Below are positions 1-10,900 of a stretch of 64,000 nt of DNA, one piece after another. A program made the translations under genes and the position numbers. How positions within the stretch are numbered: the stretch's first letter is position 1; every line of letters starts with the position of its first letter. Source of the DNA: Blastomyces gilchristii SLH14081 (taxonomy: Eukaryota > Ascomycota > Eurotiomycetes > Onygenales > Ajellomycetaceae); assembly GCF_000003855.2 (NCBI RefSeq), contig NW_003101678.1:1102900-1166899 (forward strand), read 5' to 3'. The notes under the pieces were generated by a model. It was not told the origin of the DNA. It ran no database searches and worked only from the letters and a program-made list of their open reading frames with translations.

Positions 1-95
1 CAGCCCCGGGTCCCGCATATGCACTTCTAGCTGCAATCCCGCCTACTGTGCCTTCATAGCCGTCTCACGCTCCTATAATACTCCTCATCATCCGC

Positions 96-907
96 CTAGC
101 TCCCACCGGACAAATTCTTCACATCCTGCTTCTTCACATTGTCAAGACGGGTACCCTTCTCTATTTCACTATCATCACAATCCCCATCATAGTCGCTTCC
201 CATTCGAGTATCCTCATCTCTTGATATCCCCTCATTGTAGAAGGCCTCATAATTTTTCGTGTCACACGGATTGGAGGTCATCGGATGTAGATAGAACAGA
301 AGCCTAGGGGAAGAAGTGAATTCAAAGATCTCAGGATATGCCGGACGCTGGCCTGAAGGGAGCGAAGCGTCGCTGGGACAGCTATCCGACCCGTCGCTTT
401 GTTGATTCATGACATTCGATCTTGGAGCTCCAACCGCCTTCGCTGCCAGCCAATGAATGGTTATTGTCCACGGAATCTTCCTCATCAGCAGCCGCGTTAA
501 CCTCATGACGGCTAGCACTCCTAACAGAGGCGTGAGACTGACACCCCTGCGTGTGAGCGATATGATGCCTACGGCCATAGCCATACCAGTGGCGGTGGAA
601 GGTATTCAGCATATTGACACAGTCAAGGTCTTGAGACACTTTACGCGATTGAGAAGCCATCTTCGTCTCCGCTGGGTGCTCTGTTATAGCTGGTGCCAAG
701 GTGTTTGCTGAAGACATGTTCTCGGGTTCGTTTTGCGCGGTTATCTCCATGTTCAGGAAATGGGATTTTGGACCATTCCTCTAGAAGCCATTTATCCTCG
801 AGCTCCTCCCGCGCGATACGAAAGAGACGGAAATATTCGTGGGACGGATAGGCATCAGGGATGGTGGGCGATTCGTTCGTACGAGTTTGGACAAAGATAT
901 GCTCCAC
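96..907 (-). pseudogene. Unrecognised coding remnant in three successive frames
   Basis: Three minus-strand open frames follow each other, each picking up where the previous one stops: 907-641, 750-382 and 584-96. The last is acidic near its end (runs of D and E) and reads like a fungal low-complexity tail. I see no clear GT/AG junction set that joins all three, so this is either a multi-exon gene whose introns I cannot place or a gene broken by frameshifts. I recognise no family. The left window edge is only about 95 bases beyond the last stop. That this is once-coding DNA is inference from frame continuity and composition only. Confidence 0.3.
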
Positions 908-1148
908 GCGAAGCTCGGAGTACAGATGTGAGAGTGGTTATGGAACATATCTACCATCTGCAATCAGCTTGGGTATTCCAAAATGTAATATCAAGCAAAT
1001 TCTGACCTGTCCAAGGTACGGGGTCCCGGCCAACACTCCTGTTTGCAATTCTTTTGAACATGATGTCAGGTGTACAAGGTTTTGTACCATAGTCAGTCCA
1101 AGTAGTTAAATTAGCTTTCACGCAGACAATAATGAAAAATGATAATTA

Positions 1149-1598
1149 TCACTCTAGGATAGGTATAGTTACGATGACGCGTGCAATATTGTATAACACC
1201 CAGCTCATCTCGAACGTCGGATTACCATTGTTCTGGAAGATCAGGCTCCAGGTTTTCGGTTGTGACGACGACTCGCAAAAAATACTCTCATAAGGTACCT
1301 CCTCAGGTGGGAGACTGTCTCTCGTATCATCCAAAGTTTTACTCAAAATAGGAGAGGTATGCCGTCGGTCAAATCCAGTGGAACGGAGATGATCGCTCTG
1401 GGAGGTGGTTGCACTCTGGCTTATATCGGACCAGTCGATATTATCGTCGGGAGGATCCAGCTGAAACGAGCCCCGATTTAATTTTGAAGGAGGTTGTCGA
1501 CAAGGGCCTGAGACATCCACAAGATAGTAGAAAAGAGTGTTAGGCTGGCTACGCCATTGCTTCTGGTCAAAGCCAGGCCAACTACCATCAACAGACAT
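1149..1598 (-). CDS. Hypothetical protein, 149 codons
   Basis: An uninterrupted minus-strand frame from ATG at 1598 to a stop at 1149. The product is serine- and aspartate-rich in the middle, with a hydrophobic stretch close to the C-terminus (WVLYNIARVIVTIPILE). No signal peptide and no motif I recognise. It lies upstream of, and on the same strand as, the broken frames at 96-907, so it may be the 5' part of the same gene or an older duplicate. Function unknown; even coding status is uncertain. Confidence 0.3.
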   Translation of the reverse strand: MSVDGSWPGFDQKQWRSQPNTLFYYLVDVSGPCRQPPSKLNRGSFQLDPPDDNIDWSDISQSATTSQSDHLRSTGFDRRHTSPILSKTLDDTRDSLPPEEVPYESIFCESSSQPKTWSLIFQNNGNPTFEMSWVLYNIARVIVTIPILE

Positions 1599-2280
1599 GC
1601 TGATTCAAATGGTACAAAGGTTGTCAGAGGATACTCTATGGCTTGCGCTTTGGTCGTGGCAGGATGCAGCTATAAGCAGAACAACAGTTTGAGAACAGCG
1701 CACAGGAAGTAATAAATTCAACAGTCGGATGTGCCTGTAGTTTAGGAGTAGAATCCAGCGACCACTTCAGAGATGATAAATCTATGAAATAAATAGATGT
1801 TCTTATCAGACGTCCCTGGCGGAGCTGTAAGATCGATACGAAGACGCTCCTTTTAGCTAGAATAGAGCAGCTGGTTGAGACACATGGGACATACGTTGCC
1901 GCTGAGGGCGAATGAAGCCATGTTGCATGATTCCAGCTCGGGAAGAACCCTTCGCTGAAATGAATTGGTATATCCATCAGTCAAATGGAGGCGGTTAAAC
2001 ACGCGTCCCTGAGCGCTATTATTTAATATGTTATTGCTTGCAGAGTCAACGTTGGCGCCAACATAGTATGTGATAACAGGAAGGTCCCGCGCCAAACTTT
2101 CATCCCGGCGAATTTCTCCAGAGAACGTTTTAAGACCTCAGCGGGGCTTCTTGGTTGGGTTAATGTATTTTTCTTCCCAAGAGATTGAAGGAATGAAAAG
2201 TATCAACGAAATTTTGTCAGAACAAAGGTCGAGGCAAATCCCAGTAACAAGCAGGCAGATGTTGAAACTAACTACTCCGT
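1599..2280. other. Stretch with small minus-strand ORFs, no recognised gene
   Basis: This holds an 80-codon minus-strand frame (2095-1853) with a CPMC pair near its end, and an overlapping 113-codon frame (1977-1636). Neither matches a family I know and they overlap in different frames. They may be exons of the unrecognised minus-strand locus to the left. No RNA gene or repeat seen apart from the MITE end that follows. Confidence 0.25.
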
Positions 2281-2364
2281 ACTGTGTAATGAGATCAATC
2301 AAATTGGTAATGAGACTATCAAATATTCTGGTCCTGGTCCCAGACACGGTCACACGGTCAGTCT
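2281..2364 (+). repeat. Right-end fragment of the 503-bp MITE family
   Basis: About 84 bases ending in CGGTCACACGGTCAGTCT match the right end of the two full copies at 56758-57260 and 61367-61870, including a GGTCCTGGTCCCAGACACGG block that is identical to the copy at 56758. The left half and the left inverted end are missing, so this is a truncated copy. It lies in GC-normal DNA and keeps more G and C than the copy at 61367. Confidence 0.75.
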
Positions 2365-3513
2365 AACTGTGATAATGTACATCAACTGATTCCATATTTT
2401 TTAGCAGCCTCAGTGTAATTAGAGATCAATTGCACATTCAAATTATCAATTGCTGCTTGTATAACTGCTTTGTGATGCATGTTGTGAGTGTTTGAAGATG
2501 GATGAAAAAATGAAGATTGAGCGGGCGTTGAGTGTAAGCGGGCGTTAGGTGGTTGATCACGTTATAGAAGAATCTGATTGATGAATATAAGAACTCTGCT
2601 TTTATACAGAGTCAGCAGATTTTTTCTTGCATATCAGTGAGACACTGCTGCAAGCACTGTTTCAGCTACTCTCACTCATAGAGTGGAGAAAGAATAGCTG
2701 TCTATTATTTATATAGAATAGCTAGATGCTATCATACAATCTTCTTAGCATACTAAGTATCTATGATATCCTTGCAATAACCTTGTAGTCTACAAGCTCA
2801 CTATTCAAGCAAGATAGTCAAGCCTACTCATACAGCTTCTCACTGGATACCATCCTCCTGTGTGACACCGCCGCTTAGCTACCGCTTCGGTTCCGTCATG
2901 TTACATCAACGCAAAATCTTGTTAGTGGTGAAATCACTGAGTGGAGGTGGCATATTGATGATAAAAGGTAAGAAATGTATTTGGATGATAATTGAATGAT
3001 TCTAGAGAAATGTGGATATTTTGATTTTTTTGTGGTGGTTTGCTACTAATTTTCAGGGGGTGCTGGGAAAATTCTGTTTTTGCAAGTAATACGTCCGCCA
3101 CAATACAAAAGTGTTTACGTTGGACGTTCGAGTGAACCAGTAAACATATTCCATTTAAGGAAACAAAACTATCTTTGCTTTAGAAAATGGATGAAATTAG
3201 AACATGGACCGATGCTATCAAGGTAGTTTGATCATTGCTATCATCCGAGTGGCTTGGTGTCTCTCCTGCTCTTGAGGGAGAAATATAATATTTGATGTAA
3301 ACAGATGCAAGAAACAACTGCTAATGTTCGATTTTTTTATTTTTTTATTTTTATTTTTTTGGTTTATATCCCTTCTTCTCTTACTTTTCTCCTCTTCCTT
3401 ACTTTTCAGTTTTCTTGCCGGTATTTCCCTTCAGGCAGGGAGTGTGCGATCCGTAGGAGAAGATGTGAAGCGCAGATGTGTCAGTTGATCAGTTGAAACT
3501 GGTAGAAAGCCCC
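2365..3513. other. Intergenic, no gene seen
   Basis: AT-leaning spacer between the MITE fragment and the STC1 gene. It holds a run of short T-rich blocks near 3330-3400 and scattered small ORFs only. A possible LTR-like segment was considered and rejected. The part next to 3513 would carry the STC1 3' UTR. Confidence 0.5.
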
Positions 3514-4791
3514 CTACATGTAATTCTGTAGGTCCTCGTCCTCCTCGTCATCGTCGTCAGATTCGATAGTGGCCGCAATTGGCTGAGGGCAGCGCATAGT
3601 CGGAGCCTCACTCTTCGGAAAACGAGCACCCTATCCCAGATATACAACATATTAGGGAAGGCTAGGAGGCAAAAGGAGAGCATGGTTGCAGCAAGCGGGA
3701 AATAAATAACCAGCCGGTATAAAATAAAAAAAAAATGGTAAGTTCAACATACGGGAACTTTCGCAAAACCACCTCGACTGCCTCTGACCCTCGCTGTAGC
3801 TGGGTTACTACCCGCCCTACTCGCTACTACAACACCCTCCAATCTGCTATGCATGGTTGGGGCTACGGATGGCGCGTCAACAATGCGGACATGAGGATTT
3901 CCCTGGGGATCGAAGGCAGTGAACCTGGTACCCGCCCCTTCATAGGAGGTTTCGGTCAACGGGCGTCTCCTCGGCTGCTCAAGCCAGACTCCTCCGCCCC
4001 CAGTGCCGCCATCAACGGAGAACGCGTCCTCATCGCTATCGAAGTCGTTCGGATTTTCGAGATTAGAGCTTTGGGCGACGGAACCTTCCTGCCAGTATGG
4101 GTTTTGCGCGATACAATGGCCGTTAGACGATGGGATGGAGAAGTCGCCCCTCTGGCTCTGGCTAAAGATAGTAGAAGTTCCGTCCTCGATCGTTTCCCTG
4201 AGGTCTTCAGAGACGGGATCCCTTTCTAAGTGCTCCTGGACGCAATTTTTGCATCTCTAAAGAGGCCGTCTTATCAGAACTAGACCAGTAGAGATACATA
4301 AAACAGGGGGGGAAAGGGGGGGAGGGGAAGGGAGGTTGGAACAGCCAGCTTACCGCATTATCCGGATCATGGCGTTGATTCTTGCTAAAGTACTCCAAAG
4401 CCATGGTCTTGCCACAGAAGCTGCAGGTGAGTTCGAATACTTGGCCAGATATGCAAGTCATACAGCCAGCATAGTTTTGCCCAGTGATGCCATTGCAGCC
4501 AGTCTTGAGCATCCCCTTGCAAAGCTCTTCGAGCTGACGTTTGGAAAAGGCTGACTGCCCGCGGATTTTCTTGCACACCTTGCATTTTATTCTATTTGCA
4601 TGTGAGAAAAGACACCTATTGACCCCCTAGTAAGGTTGGAATCTGTAGTGGAATGCCTCTTACTTGTCAGGAACCTTGACAGACGCGAGTCTATCAACGG
4701 CTTAGCATTTCTTCCCTAGTCATACACAAAGCAATCTGGGATCTTACCGCCGGTTGTAGGTAACGTAGTCGAAGCCCCCTTTTGGAGCCAT
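3514..4791 (-). CDS. stc1: Stc1-domain protein (RNAi to heterochromatin adaptor type)
   Basis: Five exons on the minus strand: 4791-4748, 4690-4664, 4591-4354, 4256-3753, 3630-3514; all junctions are GT-AG and phases agree, giving 309 residues. The N-terminal third is a Stc1 domain: paired cysteines CKVC (about residue 27), CMTC, CSFC and RCKNC, with the typical FSKNQR element between the last two pairs. In fission yeast Stc1 is a LIM-like zinc protein that links the Argonaute complex to the Clr4 histone methyltransferase complex; that role is known for the family and inferred here. The remaining 170 residues are low complexity and end in an acidic run (DDDDEEDEDL). The start codon is the first ATG in frame with the zinc domain. 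It is divergent from the SIMPL gene at 6496. Confidence 0.85.
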
Positions 4792-6495
4792 GATTCTTGA
4801 GCTTGGCTGTGATAGGTTTGATTGATGTGGATGGAAGTTTGGAAAGGTGGATGAAGACCAAGGAGAAAGGAAGGGAAAGCAGCAAATTTTGAGGCTTAAG
4901 CTAATTCACCTGTAGCACCTCACAACAATTGAGTGAATATGCAAGTGGAAGAGTGTGCTGTGGTGTTCTTGAGTGCTTTTGTCCTAAAGAGGTAGTAGGT
5001 GAGTGATAGAAGCCCTCCTTCAAGCTCAGCTCAGGGGATTTATTTCCCTTTTTAAAAAACATGCAATCATCTATTGGCATCAATCAAAAGGCCCTCACAG
5101 CATAACATTTATTCCTCAAAAGGCACATTTTACCAGGATGGCAGTCTTGTGCATCTAGCCGAGATATGCCTCTCTTCCACAGAAAGGACTGAGGTTCCCC
5201 TTCCCGGCAATCTGCTTTCTCCCCCTATAGGAACAATGAACATCATTGTGCTCTACTTGAGGTGGGATACTGCGTACCTTGAATGAGAGACAAATGACGG
5301 TAGACAGACACAGACTAAAATTACCAGAAAATATCCCTTGGGCAACAGCAAGGCCCGCTATTACCTGCTGGTATACCCACAGGTCTGAGAGCTGGTTAAC
5401 AATCGCAACTGAAGTTGAAAGCTGTATCAGAGAGGGTATAGATGGATGGCAGTGTGAAAATGAACCATTTTATGGGAAGATAGAGATGGGTTTTATTATT
5501 TAACAAGAGATATTAGATATTGGTGGTGGAAATATAGGCTTGCTTGGACCAAACCAGCTGTGTGTAATGTGGTTTTCACGCCACGGTTAAAATCACTCTT
5601 GTCATCTTGCGAGAAGGCTGCCAGCACGAGAATGGACATCGCCGCGCAAAACTCACCGCTCAACGGGAGAATGGGGATGCATAAAATAATTATTTGAAGG
5701 ATAGCTGACAATTGTCATTGGTATAGTGCAGGTTATTGTTCAAAGAATATACATCCGTGTACATGGACTTCAAAAATCCTGCGGGATAATATGGAAATAT
5801 CATCGCCAAATGCCGCAGGGGTCTTTATGGAACGTCAAGGATGACAGATGACGGATGACAGATGACGGATGACGGATGAAATGACTGAACTGCAAAGGCG
5901 CAGATTATTGCTCCAGGAGTTGGCAAGTAAGTCAAAGGAGAATCTAAACAACTTTCAAGCCAGGTTTAATTCAGCTGTCATTCCCCTTCGGGTCGATCTT
6001 GTCCCTTTGCCCACCTCAGATTTAGCAAATTAGCATGGCAAAACAGAGGCACTTTGCCCTATGGCATCAAACTCGCTCCAGGAGACTCATCTCGTCGGGA
6101 ACCAGTCAAACATGCCTTGCCGCGTCGCAAGGTATACCCATTGGCTGATGGCTCTGAGCCAGCCATGCGGCTAGGACTGGAGAAATTTTTTTTCGTCGCG
6201 CTTCCAATATCCACATCTAAGATACATCAATGCCCGCCTCGTGAACGGACAAGCCATTACATTTCCACGTTGAGTGCGGAAAGGAAATGGCATCAGTGGC
6301 CAGGCTGCAGCAAGGATTCTCCACCAGTATAACCCCGCACTTCGTCTTGGTTCTCTCATTCTTTGTAGAAAACTGTCTTTGTAGCAACCTGTCATGAACA
6401 ACTCCCCATTTTCTCCTTAATTCAGTAAGTTCGAGAAATTGTAGGCGAAATCAACAAATTCTCGAGCAGACTGCCTCTTTACTCAAGCCCGCAAA
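4792..6495. promoter_or_regulatory. Divergent intergenic region between STC1 and the SIMPL gene
   Basis: About 1.7 kb that must contain both 5' flanks. No recognisable gene; small ORFs on both strands overlap each other and lack conserved motifs. A heptamer tandem repeat lies at 5840-5881. The stretch before 6496 has short pyrimidine runs typical of fungal initiators. Confidence 0.4.
5840..5881 (+). repeat. Heptamer tandem repeat (GATGACR)6
   Basis: Six head-to-tail heptamers GATGACA/GATGACG, the last degenerate. It is in the divergent promoter region between two genes and has no coding frame of its own. Confidence 0.85.
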
Positions 6496-7173
6496 ATGGC
6501 CAAATCCATCAGCATTTCTGCTGTCGGCCACTCGGAGATAAATCGAGACCCAGAGCGCGCCGTTGTCTGTTTCAGGGTCTCACAGAAGGACGGGAATAAA
6601 ACGGCTGTGTCCAATAATGTGATCCAAACGGCGAATACCGTCCAGGAGTTCCTTGAGACATACATTCCCAGACTTGCCTCTGGCGAAGCCACTCCGGACG
6701 CGGCGATCACTCACTGGACCATGGGCACCCTTAACACTAAATCTTACACCGATCGCGACGAACAAAAGACTATGTTCGAGGCAAGCACTTCGTTCTCTGC
6801 CACATTCCGAGATTTCGATAAGCTTGGAGCCGTCGCCACGACACTCAGCGTGATGCCAAACGTTAGCATAACGAGTACACGATGGATGTTGACGGACGCA
6901 ACGATAGCGTCATTGATTTCAGAGTGCAGAATTAGTGCGGCACATGATGCACGGACGAAGGCGAGAGATTATGCTAAGGCGTTTGGGTATCAAGACGTGG
7001 AACCTTATGAAATTTCGGATACCAGTTATGGATTACCGTCGACGAGTACGGCGAGCGTGATGCGCTCGAGAAAGATGATGCGCCCGATGGAGAGGCAAGA
7101 GCAACAGTTGATATTCCGTCCCGAGGAAGTGTCCATGACTTCGACCGTTACGATTAAATTTAATATTGTGTGA
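6496..7173 (+). CDS. SIMPL-domain protein (DUF541 family), single exon
   Basis: An intronless 225-codon frame. It begins with the typical SIMPL opening (SISISAVGHSEINRDPERAV) in which a beta strand and a conserved G-x-G/H-x-E turn lead the domain, followed by an alternating strand/helix pattern and a C-terminal strand TSTVTIKFNIV that closes the fold. No signal peptide, so probably cytosolic. SIMPL proteins are beta-rich, widespread in bacteria (oxidative-stress related BP26-like proteins) and found in many filamentous fungi without assigned function. The ATG at 6496 is preceded by a purine-rich leader and immediately starts the domain, so it is likely the true start. Function in fungi is not known. 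Confidence 0.85.
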   Translation: MAKSISISAVGHSEINRDPERAVVCFRVSQKDGNKTAVSNNVIQTANTVQEFLETYIPRLASGEATPDAAITHWTMGTLNTKSYTDRDEQKTMFEASTSFSATFRDFDKLGAVATTLSVMPNVSITSTRWMLTDATIASLISECRISAAHDARTKARDYAKAFGYQDVEPYEISDTSYGLPSTSTASVMRSRKMMRPMERQEQQLIFRPEEVSMTSTVTIKFNIV

Positions 7174-8074
7174 TTTGCGGGATGGGATGGATAACAAGGT
7201 TTTGCCGATGGCGTGTCGAAAATAGGAACGAAGAGTGGGGAATCTTGTTGTTGATGATGATGAGACACCAATTGTAGCAATGTCAGGATATGACTTTAAT
7301 GTTTCTGCCTCTCACGGCCTTGGAGGGTTTATTCCTGTCTTGTATTCTACATTCTTTGGCCAGCCCCTAGCTGTGGTTTTAAAGTCAAACTCAACCTTGA
7401 TGTATGCATCTCCTGTCGGTTAATCACGAGAATGGATGTATAAGCGAAGTTTATTTGCCGCTTGAAAACGTAGAGTACTATTAGGATCCCAACGCATCTC
7501 ACTTGGGAGTCGCGGTCAACACAATGAGGACGCAGCGCCACGGGGAACCAGAAGTGTACCCTATTAGCCCTCATAACGTTTTTAGGAGCTGCAATATCAA
7601 GGGTCTGACCTTGTATGTATGTACATGGAAGAAAATATAAAGAAATGGTTGTTAAACTGGCGTAGGATGTTTGGATGAAGCTCCCCACAGTCACTCCATC
7701 TTAATTATATTGGCAGGTTTCGGGACACGGACGCTGTCTGCTGAAGCCCTCGTATCCTTTGAGAGTATCAATTTGCAATGAAAAAACGATCCTAATAACC
7801 CGAGAATAACCCTAAAGCAGAAAATAAAATTAGAATACCTTAAAAGCAGAACGTATCATCGTGTCCAACCGGCTCACCACCGTTTTTTTGAACACTTTGT
7901 GTTCGTAATTGGGATTATGTTTCAGATCTTGATCCCCCAACTCTTTAGATGACCACATGGCTTGGGGTGGATATTCTTGATGGTGTACCCCCATGCTTTT
8001 CGACTGGGTCTTACTCAACACTGACGAGATGGCCACTATGAATATAAGTACCGGTTCGGCTGACACCAAAATTC

Positions 8075-8075
<1 letters not shown>

Positions 8076-8113
<38 letters not shown>

Positions 8114-8131
8114 AAAAAGAAAAAAGAAAAA
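8076..8131 (+). repeat. Poly-A tract
   Basis: 36 uninterrupted A followed by A-rich sequence broken by single G. It has no ORF, and no retroelement sequence is attached on its 5' side that I can recognise. Confidence 0.95.
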
Positions 8132-10399
8132 GTGGAAATACTGCAATTTAGTTCACAAAGGAGTATCATGATCTGAAAGTTGCCACCGAAGATGTATGAT
8201 CCCTAGTCCTGCTCATTCAATAGGGGTGTCATCCATCCATCCATGGTAATGCTTGTTCATTTTTGGGTTCGGGAGTTTCCGCCGCGGGCCGCTGATGGCT
8301 CTTGCCGCGCGGGAGAGCGGTAAGCGATATTTAGCGAGCGAACGGGCACTTTGCCCAATCCGGAGAGCATCCCCAAACCCCAGCCGGCAACCACTGGACA
8401 TGGAAAATTGGGCATCGCGCGGATGTCAACGCCTGTAGGCACTTGAAGAGAGGAGAAAGTTCCATGGTAAAATAGGTGAACAGAAAAAAAGTTTGCCCCA
8501 TTACTATTATACCGTGATAGTTTCGGAGGGAAAGGCTGGGGCCTTTCTCTGTCACCATGGCGATTATCTGAAGCAAACAATAATGAGTGCCGCTTGAGCC
8601 AACAGCCTACAGGCAAAACTCCGCCCCTCTTGCGGCCTCCAATGATTCCCCTGATGGACTGCGGCAATCCTTGTTGAAACAAATAAAATGACGGCGTGCT
8701 CCATATGAGGCGCTAGTTCCCAGGTACCAGGCAATCGTATCCTTGCTTCCTGATGGCTCGAAGACCCAGTGTGAGGGGCTGTGTTAATTTGTTCTAGGGG
8801 CCTTCGAGAAAAAGCGGAAAGCGGTCGGTCTTACTATTGTGGATTTGGCCCAGGATATGCGCAGTCTTATCATGGGAGTAAGAAGACGGAAAAAGAATGG
8901 GAAAGAAAAAGTCAGCGGCGGTTGCTCAGTATTAATGCGCGATAATCCACCAAGAGGGGGACAACAGTGATAGAATTCAGCACAAAGAGTCGGACCATCA
9001 AGTCCGAGGATGCTCTGAATGGCTTCACGTGCAGTCCATGAGCGTTCCTAACGAGCGCCATTATTATTATCGTCACAAGAGAGCCTGAGAGAGGGCCTTG
9101 AAGAATTTTGGGAAGCAGCCTCCTCGAACGGGTCCCAGCCAGCCGGATGAGACAAAGAGCAAGAGCTCTCGATGTTTTGTTTGCTTTTTCTTTGCTCCTC
9201 GCCGCGGCTTCCCATCCTATGATTTGATTTTTGAGATTACGGATTCCTTACGTTTCCGAAAGGGTTTTTGTCCCCTCCCAAGTGCACTCCACTCGATCGT
9301 CCACGCCAGCACCCGTCGATAAAAAATAGTCGAGCTCTCGTGAGAGTCTAAATGTGAATGAACTCCATCAAGTTCTGGGTTTTGGGGAACAGGCTGTTTT
9401 TGCAGGCATGGCTTTCCTGTGAACGCTACAGAGTATGATCGTCCTAAATAATTATTACTATTCGACCACATCCGGCACGGGTCTGTTTGTTCGGGAACAG
9501 ACCCATGTTTTTTCCCTGCAACAAACTCGAGACTTTAGGGATCGAGAGAAGCGGTTTGCAATGAATGGCCACTCACTCATCCTCATACCGATAAAACGTG
9601 TTGCTAGGACTTTGTTACGGGGACGATAGCGAGGTTTTCATAATTATTATTTGAGCGCTCTTGTCCATCCATTATCCCATTCCGTCATTCTGCTTCTGTC
9701 TCACATCTCTGATTGCTCAAATATATCAGCAGTAGCCGGACTTGTATCGAATCCATGTTACCGTTGGCCAAGCATGGATCCACTTAGTCACATCTAGCAA
9801 GGGGGGCGAGCAAATGAAATGGGCTCAGGACCAAGCCCCAAAGCAAAACCCGAGCCTGCAAAAATGGAAATGAGACTGGGTCGCAACCCGGTGGCCGCGG
9901 CACTAAAAGTTCGGGCTCGTGGCATTTCCGAGAGGAGAGGGGACCCTGTTTTCTTCACGAGCCTTGTGCTAACTGCTCTCAAGGATGCTTCATTGTATTG
10001 GCAATAATGTTTGCACTTTTTATGTCTGCAGAGCAGGATGCACGAAGCAGTCGAAATTGAAAACAATGAAAATGAGGGGAGAAAATGCCAAAGTTTATCC
10101 CCGCCAACCCGGTGATAGCGTTCTGGATACCACAAAGCATGATAGTCAGGATCACCTTGCATTGCAGTGCAGCAAGGCCACAAGCTGCACAAAGCTGACA
10201 AAATGTTATTTTTCGCAGAAGATTAAAACAAGGGTGCAAAACACGCAAAGGTTTGATTGGCTGATTGGATTGTCACTGACCACGCCAGAGAGAAAAAGAA
10301 AAAAATGGAGCTACTCTATAGTGTGTATTGCATTCAGCAAATGCCTCTATATCATGTGAGAGGACTAAAATATCTGATGGATCTCATATTGTGTCAGTG

Positions 10400-10900
10400 A
10401 GACTACTATAATATTTTTTTAAATCAGTTTAAAAAAACTTCAAATATTATTTAAGTATTATCAAAAATCTTTACTTTTTCAACTTTTAAAAAATAGTATT
10501 AAAATAAGTTTTATTTTCTAAAAAATACTAATTTTATATCAAATTAAATAAAATAAAATAAATAATTTTTATATTTTTTCAATGATAGATATAATATTAA
10601 ATAAATTAAAATTTATAACTTATTAATTAGTTTAAATATAATATAAAATTTTAATAAATATATAAAAAAATTTCACTATATAAAAATAAAATCTAAGAAA
10701 TTTTCTTCAGAAAATTTACTAAAAATATAATTATTAATTTCAACTTTTTACTTTATTTATTATTAATAAAAGCTTCAAAATAAAAAAGTGAATTAAAATT
10801 TTAAATAGAAAATAAAATTATAAATACAGATTTTTAAAAATTAAATAATTTAAATAATTAATTACAGAATTATAAATATAACTAATTTTTTTCTGCTTTT
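10400..10900. repeat. Small AT-rich decayed block
   Basis: About 500 bases that are nearly pure A/T, contain no CpG and have no open frame. They are bounded on both sides by GC-normal DNA, in the style of the large isochore at the right end of the window. Probably a short transposon relic decayed by RIP-like mutation; the parent element cannot be identified. Confidence 0.65.

Noticed and set aside
2386..2901. Possible solo LTR flanked by ACATCAAC
   Set aside because: The octamer occurs on both sides, but the enclosed segment has no TG...CA ends and no inverted termini, so the match may be chance.
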